This document shows, piece by piece, positions 56,534 through 64,000 of a DNA stretch of 64,000 nucleotides. The position numbers and the translations under genes are program-made. Position 1 is the first letter of the stretch, and the number at the start of each line of letters is the position of its first letter. The notes below the pieces were generated by a model, which was given only the letters and a program-made list of their open reading frames with translations, searched no databases and was not told where the DNA came from. This stretch comes from Liolophura sinensis (Eukaryota; Mollusca; Polyplacophora; Chitonida; Chitonidae): assembly GCF_032854445.1 (NCBI RefSeq), contig NC_088302.1, positions 26,439,080 through 26,503,079 on the forward strand, given 5' to 3'.

Positions 56534-57547
56534 TCACAGTTTCCTCTGGTCACAACATAATACGTGCTTGTTGGTCTTGCCAGTTTTCCCACAGAGTACT
56601 CCAAGTACGTACCTACGTATATCGCGTTTAGCCAGGCCATATACTATCGGATTCAGGGCGGAATTGGTCATTGCCAGAAGAGGAAACACTTTAAACATCC
56701 AGTTAGGAATAACTGAGTTCTGAATCAGACATCCGACGAATACGAGAGCACCGACAGGGCTCCAGGACAACAAGAAATAGTCCACCACAAACATAACCAC
56801 AAAGAATGCCCGGGCCTCCTTCTTGAACAACAACCAGTTAGATCTGTGCGCAGACCGCTTTAACCCAGACAGTTGTCGGTGTTTTCGGATTTGCCGGACT
56901 GCTACACATACTATCCTCAGATGGAAGTACGTCATAACGATGAAGACGAGGCCCACAATGCCGGATACCAAGAAGGTAAATGTGCAGGATACGATGTGCT
57001 TCACCTCACATTTATTCAACATGGCAGCGGTTAGGTTGAAGCCCCAAGAGCCATTGACGGACAAGTCTGCGTAATGGGTTTTGTGTGACGCCGTCCAATC
57101 TTCGTACCAGCCAACAGCTGGTGAAATAGTCAGCACCAACGGGGCTATCCAACATAAGGCGATGCTCTTGTACAAACGATTGTGCGTAAATATTACTGGA
57201 TAGCGCAGTGGGTAGACGAAACTGAGAAACCGTTCAACTGCTACTAGGACGATGTGAGACAAAGAGACGATTATGAAATATAGCAGCACAGAATGGACAC
57301 ATGCACAAATAAAAGCGTGCTCTACTTCAAACCGAATCGTGGAGAATATTCCCATGGTGGGTGTCACGAAAATCCCGACGAAGAGGTCAGATACCGCCAT
57401 TGAGAGAAGAATCACATTTGTTGTCGTTCGTAAACGCTTTATCCTTCCCACGCCATATATGAATATGACGTTTGTCGTACATGTACCGACGGCCAACGCG
57501 ATGTGTAATGCTAGACTTCCCATGGGGAATCCCGTCTGCAAAGACAC
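56534..57547 (-). CDS. Class A (rhodopsin-type) G-protein-coupled receptor, intronless
   Basis: 337 residues, single exon, seven membrane segments at about residues 11-33, 43-65, 78-104, 128-146, 183-208, 247-272 and 285-305. Landmarks: Asp54 in helix 2, Cys81 at the top of helix 3 paired with Cys180 in loop 2, ERF (105-107) in place of DRY, Trp133 in helix 4, SWSP (261-264) in helix 6 and NPIVY (299-303) in helix 7. N-glycosylation-type NGS and NLT lie in loop 2 rather than the N-terminus, which is only about ten residues. The short N-terminus, biogenic-amine/adenosine-like core and absence of introns fit an expanded orphan receptor family. The ligand cannot be told. Plasma-membrane signalling through G proteins is expected of the family. 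Confidence 0.93.
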   Translation of the reverse strand: MSLQTGFPMGSLALHIALAVGTCTTNVIFIYGVGRIKRLRTTTNVILLSMAVSDLFVGIFVTPTMGIFSTIRFEVEHAFICACVHSVLLYFIIVSLSHIVLVAVERFLSFVYPLRYPVIFTHNRLYKSIALCWIAPLVLTISPAVGWYEDWTASHKTHYADLSVNGSWGFNLTAAMLNKCEVKHIVSCTFTFLVSGIVGLVFIVMTYFHLRIVCVAVRQIRKHRQLSGLKRSAHRSNWLLFKKEARAFFVVMFVVDYFLLSWSPVGALVFVGCLIQNSVIPNWMFKVFPLLAMTNSALNPIVYGLAKRDIRRYVLGVLCGKTGKTNKHVLCCDQRKL

Positions 57548-59840
57548 TGTCGTGCAGATAAGTGATCACTGAGGGAAACCAAGAAGTGGCACCCGTCTGA
57601 CGTTTTTATCCTGAGCTGGCTAACTGCAGTCGTGTGACATCTCGGATGTTTTATTGCATCAGACTCACTTTCTGGAATCAACCAATGACAAATACAAACT
57701 AATTCTCTTTTCATGTTGGTTTTGTATTGACATAACCGGAATAATGATACCATCATAAGATACCTGAAAAATCAAACATATGGACTGGGTGTTTTAGTTT
57801 GGTCCATCGCGTCGATGCTTTTCACATTGTTTTTATAGCCATCGACTTTGTTGGTTTACTGGCGACACTCATACTGCGGGGGCTTTTATCTGCAGCTTAT
57901 TAATGGGTCTGGGCTAAGTAATACTCGTTCTGTACAAATTTCTGTTTTTTGGACACGTTGCTTCAGTTTGCAGTAAATCAACATTTCACAACGTCACGAC
58001 AGAGATTGTTTTAGTGGCCCCTCGCAACACTTAACCTAGACTAACAGCGATCGGATGCGGAGTTCATCGAGACTTACTATCATAAATAGAATTAATATGT
58101 GTATCATTTATTAGCTATTTAGCAATTAACCATCTGAATATATACTTTCGTCCAAATATCTTACTCATTGCAGCTTACAACTTACACGTGCATGTTACTC
58201 ACGTGCATATATACATATATAGACATATCATACAGGTTAGGATGTCCGATATGTAGCATGGTGCAATGTGTAATGATAGTTTAATGCAGTCCTCCGTGAG
58301 TCCATCAGATTCGACGTTTGGCAACAAACGTATAAACTGCGTTTTATATATATTTAAACTGCCTTTTCACATCCTTTACTTCTATGTGTGTGCACGTTCC
58401 TGTTGGATAAACTTTGGGGAAACGCCTACTTATGCCAGATGTTTATCAATCTTTCCATAATATCTTTCAACATTTATTGTAATATATAGCTGCAGCGCAA
58501 TTGAATTCTCTACACGCTCGCAACAGAGCAGCACCTTACCATGCACGCACGCGCGGCTGCCTGCGAGGTGGTGCAAATACTGAACATCCTGTAAGTCACA
58601 TATTATGTAAATATGCCATAAAACGCTGAATAAATTTTTAACGTTATCGATAAAACATGAACAGAGAATCTTACTGGTGAGCTTACGACCTATTATATCT
58701 ATGGTATATATTTGGTGAATTGAATCGAGAGAAATGCCGTTGACAAAGAGAAAGAAAAGTCTGACCTGTTTTCTTTGCTTTATATTAAAAAAAAACTCGT
58801 TTTTTTTTAATTTTACGATATTATGCCATATTTCCAAGGGAGCAACGCATATAAAGTTGAAAAGCTGATTTGATTACTTCCGCTGTAATTCTATTTTCTC
58901 TGATATCGCTTCCATTGTATTGCTGTTTTTCGTTTGAACCATTTTCGAAATCCGTACAGTGCATAGTGTGTGTGATTTATTTTGTGCGTGTGCACGTGCT
59001 CTTATATTTCCCGTTCAAATTTATCTTTGAAGAGAAACCGGTTGTCGTGGTTGCGTACTTTTGCGTATTTTATTTCATCATGGCAATACAAGGATACCAT
59101 TTCCATTTCCAATGATTTTATGTTCGAAATTCGTTCTTATTACGTCATTTTAAAATCTATTCGTGTTAGAAAATGCTATATCCCGTCAATCTGACAACTA
59201 ACTTGAGAGCGGCTGTAAAGCACAAAGTTCAAGTACCCGCATGGTTAGGGGTATTGTTTTTTTTTCGGCCATGCATGAACACGACTGCTGTCGACAGGTG
59301 GAAAATTTGCGGGCTTAATCCCAGATATGGATCAGAAATTTCTAGGTTCCTGCTTTTATTGTTGGTAAAGGTTGGTTTGGCTGAATGTAAGGAAAACATC
59401 ATTTAAAATGAATAATAACGCAGCAGTCTAAATAAAGATTGATTTTAAAATAGCATAAGACATACATATGATTGGAATGAAATGCCACTGAAACATCTAC
59501 AAGGTATTTTTCACAGTAGTTTTCTGATAAAATAATACGTTCATCTGGAATCTCCAAGTTTTCTTTCATTTTTAGAAGTCTTAAAACGAGAAAAATTTAA
59601 AAACCATATGTTGCAAATTATTTCCCACATTACTTTTGTTCACTCATAAATCTACAAAACATTCATTGATTTCAGCACTTATAATCTCTGTCACAATATT
59701 TAGTTCACCTGCTGGTCCGAAACTTTCTAATCGTTGTACGTGTGTATAATTTCAAACTCACAGTGGATCGCGGGTGTTGATTGCATAGGTATGCCTACAT
59801 ATGCAGACACCTGACAGGTAAAGGTCGTATTTTAAACATA
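57548..59840. other. Intergenic DNA without supported genes
   Basis: AT-rich. Open frames at 58.4-58.8 and 58.9-59.4 kb are rich in Phe, Ile, Lys and Asn, have no splice signals or domains, and overlap homopolymer runs. Nothing else was recognised. Confidence 0.6.
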
Positions 59841-60660
59841 TTGTTTTCTCCATAAACAGGAATCACATGCACTTGAAGTTTTGTAGCATGAAGACATTTA
59901 CGCAGGAAAGTCTCAGTACAGATTGTTTTCTCCATAAACAGGGATCACATGCAATTGAAATAGAGTAGCATGAAGATATTTACGCAGGGAAGTCTCAGTA
60001 CGGATTGTTTTCTCCATTAGCAGGGATCACATGCAGTTGAAGTTTTGTAGCATGAAGACATTTACGCAGGAAAGTCTCAGTACAGATTGCTTTCTCCATA
60101 AGCAGGGATCACATGCAGTTGAAGTTTTGTAGCATGAAGACATTTACGCAGGAAAGTCTCAGTACGGATTGTTTTCTCCATAAGCAGGGATCACATGCAG
60201 TTGAAGTTTTGTAGCATGAAGATATTTACGCAGGAAAGTCTCAGTACGGATTGTTTTCTCCATAAGCAGGGATCACATGCAGTTGAAGTCTTGTAGCATG
60301 AAGATATTTACGCAGGAAAGTCTCAGTACGGATTGTTTTCTCCATAAGCAGGGATCACATGCAGTTGAAGTTTTGTAGCATGAAGACAATTACGCAGGAA
60401 AGTCTCAGTACGGATTGTTTTCTCCATAAGCAGGGATCACATGCAGTTGAAGTTTTGTAGCATGAAGACATTTATGCAGGAAAGTCTCAGTACAGATTGC
60501 TTTCTCCATAAGCAGGGATCACATGCAGTTGAAATAGAGTAGCATGAAGATATTTACGTAGGGAAGTCTCAGTACGGATTGTTTTCTCCATAAGCAGGGA
60601 TCACATGCAGTGGAAGTTTTGTAGCATGAAGACATTTATGCAGGAAAGTCTCAGTACGGA
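59841..60660. repeat. 82-bp minisatellite, ten units
   Basis: Ten head-to-tail units of exactly 82 bp, each with TTGTTTTCTCCATAAGCAGG, ATCACATGCAGTTGAAG, TAGCATGAAGA and CGCAGGAAAGTCTCAGTAC. Two sub-types differ at one internal block (GTTTTG versus ATAGAG before TAGCATG), and units 2 and 9 carry the second type. No open reading frame of interest. Confidence 0.97.
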
Positions 60661-63153
60661 TTATTTTAAGCATCATTATTATTGTATTTAACGGGTACAC
60701 ATTAAGCCGAAGGCCTATAACCTATACATATGCACGATACATGAATACAAAGGTACAAAATGATTGTTCTTATGTACATATAAAATGTGTGTTTATAATG
60801 CAGAACTGAATTTTGTATGTGGAGAAACAAAGTTACTATATGGTAGACTAAACGTAAACAAATGCGCTAAACTCATGTAACATTTTTTGATTTAAATTTA
60901 ATGATAAGTAATCACTATGTGGTTGGTCGACGAGTATTTGCTAGTATGACTGGTCTGCCGAGGGGTATACGACACGTGAGGTTTTGGTGGCATGCGCTCG
61001 ACAAAAGCAATGTATCGGGTGAAAAAATAAAACAGAGTAATCCGGTAATCAGATGTTCATGAAACTGTGAAGAGAAAAGTCAGAAAAAAAGGAAGGTGAG
61101 AGAAGTAGGTATCGCATTATTGGTTGTTTATAATGTTGTTGTTCTTATCGCTGCCCTACTTTGATTGCAGTTTTATACAAAACACTTTGATGGTTCGATG
61201 TACTGACATACAGCTTTGGCTATGGGTTTATTCGTTTATCGTTTATGTTACAACCGTACAAAACAACTGTTGTAGAAATTTATATGCTTGCAGGCCTACG
61301 TTTTTAATGATGCAGGTACGGGTTGTTCGTGGAACACAAAAAAACCCCATTTAGGTAGGAAAGTCTAGTGTGGATTGTTTTCTCCATAAACAGGGTTCAC
61401 GACAGTAGCCGTGTAGCTTGAAAAACATTTAGGCAGGAAAGTCAAGTACGGATTGTTTTCTCCATAAACACAGTCCATGGCAGAAGTTGTGTAGCATGAA
61501 GACATTTACGTAGGAACGTGTGCATACAGTTTCCTTTCTTCATGTACAATGTTCACCTTTTCAGACTTTTGTGGCATGAAGTCTTTTTTTTTACGCCGGA
61601 GCGTGTGCATACGAGTTGTTTTTCCATATGGATGGTACACAGTAGCCGTCGTGCAGCGTAAAGACATTTACGTATGATTGTCCGTAAATATGCTGTCCAA
61701 ATAAATAGAGCACCGTAGCGACCAGAGCGGTCGATTAGCATGGGTATGTATACTTAGGAACCCTTCTATACGGATTGTTTTCTCCAAAAATATATTTCTT
61801 CTTCTCAGTCTTGTTACGTAAATGAATTTAGATTTTGTGTTCAGTACATGGTATAATACTATTTAAACATGTAGAATAACCATTGCTTACATCTTAAAAA
61901 AAACATCAAGAATCTTTTCAACCTTGTCAGTTTTCCCAGATATCACAGACTGCTATGTAATTCCACTGAAGTGGTATTTATTGATACAGATATAATGACA
62001 GTATATATAAACCAACAGAAACAAGATATAGACAGTGTTGTTTATGACATTTAAACGAGTAACTAACATGACTGAAGAGAATACACTGTATATTATAAAA
62101 TCGCTAACATTTAGTATATACAGTAGTAATACACTTTATATATATGGAAGACGAAGTCAATGGTTATTTTCTGCAAGCTTCTGTGTACAAAGTTGTACAG
62201 TGTCCCACCATGTTTGTATGTACATCGATTACGTTTATTAGGCAAAGAATTGGCCTTTCCGAAGTGAATAAGATGAAGACTTAAATATTAACGTCATTTT
62301 TCAGTGCTATTAGTATATAAAAATACCATGTACACTTAAAATTTTAATACACGAAAGAGTTTCTCTCATTGATCAAGTCGTAAAATGAATCGTGCTTGCA
62401 GACCTGTATCGCTTGATTAATGAGCGTGCATATTTTAGTACTGTTTAACGTTTGGGTATCCCTCGTATATAGCCTCGTATATATATATATATGCAGGGTT
62501 TTCTCAAGATAAAATTATACTTCCTTCTCCAAAAAATTGAACTGAATTGAATATAAATAAAATAAATAGTAGTAAAAATACGTGTTGAACGTTTGGCCCA
62601 ACATGTATGTTTTGGCTGAACGAGACGCAATTTTCCGCACTGATTAAGATATCTCTACGCAGTATAACTATTGTAGTGTGTGAAGTTTGGCTTCTCGCAG
62701 GGTCTAAGGGACATAACCCGTACAGAGCAACAAGAACTCTCTCATGTTCAAGCTTTCACGGATCTCTATACTGACGGGGAGGCTTTTGTCGTCACATGCG
62801 CACACTGGTAACACAGTGTGTAAAATGATCACTGTTTACAGTATGGTCTCTTGATGACTTGTGGTTTGCAGAATCCGAGTTTCTACAGGAATATGATATG
62901 TTTCTCTTCATGCGGTCGAACCTCTTGTACAATGTGGTAGTAGTCTAAGTTGATTGTAACTAGCATGGCGACAACTGATGAAACATATGATCGACTGGTG
63001 CAAGAGGCCGATGGAAGTTACGGTTAAAATTAGTTGATGACTATTTTTGAAAAGAAAGCACCTACAATTTTTGTCATGCTATCATAAAGTTCTCGCTGCA
63101 GATATTTCAAGTATATTTCAATATTTCAGGTTATTTTCAAGTGTGAGGTGTGA
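60661..63153. other. Intergenic DNA with decayed minisatellite units
   Basis: About 61355-61790 holds four or five diverged copies of the 82-bp unit (GGATTGTTTTCTCCATAAAC and CATGAAGACATTTACGTAGG recognisable), separated from the main array by about 700 bp. The remainder is AT-rich without supported genes; a (TA)n tract lies at about 62478-62491. Confidence 0.65.
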
Positions 63154-63893
63154 TCATATCGCGCCATCCATCGCCTCCATATTGGAACTTGCGCTCAGTT
63201 TGGGCATGATGCACATCATGGTCGTCAGCATGATGACCATAGCTATGAGAGATATTACAAAAGCACAACGATCGACCACATCCGCTACAAAATACCACTG
63301 TTCTCTAACAGCCGGTGCTACCGTATTTTTCCACTGGCGAACTTTGGGACGGCGATATGGGTATCGCAGAGTTGGTTTCCTGATCAAGCATTGGCGCCTA
63401 AACACTGCTGACGGAGGGGTACATGTGTTGGGCTGATCTTCTGAGCTGGTGATTATTTCCCCGTTTTCAGTACGGAATATGCCGAACTGACCCGACACCT
63501 GTCGATGAAATGTTGCATTTTTTTCATGCAATAAATGTTCGCGTTCTTTTTGAAACTGCCTGTCATACTCGTAAGTGTCGTTGTCGCTGGACATCGTATT
63601 GTCTGGATGAGAGTCTGGATTGTGGTGGACTTCGTTGTTTTCCGTGTGCTGATTCCGTGGCGCGGGGCGACGTCTGACGGGAGTTCGGTGCCTGCGCCCT
63701 TTGAACCTCAAGGAACCAATGGGATTGGCCAGAGGGGTCTTACAGAGGCACGTGACCGCCCTACATATACAGAGGATCCAGCGAGGAACCTTAGTACAGA
63801 ACCTTTCGTCACCTTGTTTCTTCAGGTTCATCACCAGCGTGGCAACTATCAAGGAAATGCCGTTCATCGACATCACAGCGAAGAGCAATAAGC
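63154..63893 (-). CDS. Last exon of a Cys-loop ligand-gated channel subunit (nicotinic-receptor-like)
   Basis: An acceptor CCTGTTTTGCAG|GC on the minus strand opens the exon at 63893, which reads in one frame to TGA at 63154-63156 (about 245 residues; the first codon is completed by the previous exon). It encodes the end of membrane segment 3 (LLFAVMSMNGISLIVATLVM), the typical start of the cytoplasmic loop (VPRWILCICRA), a basic and polar loop of about 155 residues, and segment 4 preceded by the family motif pattern WYFVADVVDRCAFV. Extracellular ligand-binding and pore segments must lie in exons beyond the right edge. The arrangement matches nicotinic acetylcholine receptor subunits. Ligand and ion selectivity cannot be judged from this part. 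Confidence 0.78.
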
Positions 63894-64000
63894 CTGCAAA
63901 ACAGGTGAGAAAGTGAGGAAGTACTGAACTGGGGCTTCTTAATCTTTAGATATGAATGATCTACCCTTAGCACAAAAATGTTATTTACGCATTCCAAAAA

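Noticed and set aside
58430-59406. Host gene candidates from open frames of 70-135 codons
   Set aside because: AT-driven composition, homopolymer runs, no domain or splice evidence.
59841-60660. CRISPR-like regular repeats
   Set aside because: Units are contiguous 82-bp tandem repeats without unique spacers, and the DNA is eukaryotic.

Overview
The window is eukaryotic, intron-rich, AT-rich DNA, most likely from a mollusc or a related lophotrochozoan. The reasons are: many tRNA-derived SINEs of types I associate with molluscan genomes; dense ACATGTACATGTA-type palindromes; long minisatellites; and animal-type genes (a rhodopsin-family receptor, a nicotinic-type ligand-gated channel exon). 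The species cannot be named from the sequence alone.

Layout. 1-1.6 kb is a 44-bp tandem array that becomes a 31-bp array. 1.6-30.5 kb is mostly intron or intergenic DNA with SINEs, minisatellites (8.8-9.4, 11.9-12.1, 27.7-28.9 kb) and a few possible short exons. 30.5-34.4 kb holds three well-supported phase-0 exons encoding the C-terminal part of a protein with one hydrophobic segment close to its C-terminus; an exon at 6.0 kb and a possible alternative first exon at 22.3 kb may belong to it. 35.4-39.2 kb contains dispersed repeats, some duplicated within the window.

39.19-54.39 kb is one complete but decayed Polinton/Maverick, a self-synthesising virus-like DNA transposon of about 15.2 kb. 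It has terminal inverted repeats of about 160 bp, a short target-site duplication and a clearly higher GC content than its surroundings. Left to right it carries a Cys-rich small protein (+), protein-primed DNA polymerase B (+), retrovirus-type integrase (-), three small structural or membrane genes (-), packaging ATPase (-), major capsid protein (-), a coiled-coil/membrane protein (+), a 413-residue conserved protein (-), and three more genes (+). Polymerase, integrase and capsid genes carry frameshifts and stops, and the ATPase has lost its Walker B acidic pair. No maturation protease was recognised. The copy is therefore a fossil, although several small genes remain open. The capsid gene is also interrupted by a perfect 114-bp inverted copy of part of the neighbouring ATPase gene.

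54.4-64 kb returns to host DNA: a SINE fragment, an intronless class A GPCR on the minus strand (56.5-57.5 kb), an 82-bp minisatellite (59.8-60.7 kb) with decayed relatives at 61.4-61.8 kb, and the last exon of a Cys-loop receptor subunit on the minus strand (63.2-63.9 kb), whose other exons lie beyond the right edge.

The host genes show no functional link to each other. Within the Polinton, the gene set covers replication (polymerase), integration (integrase) and particle formation (capsid, ATPase and conserved accessory genes), packed with short overlaps as in a virus.
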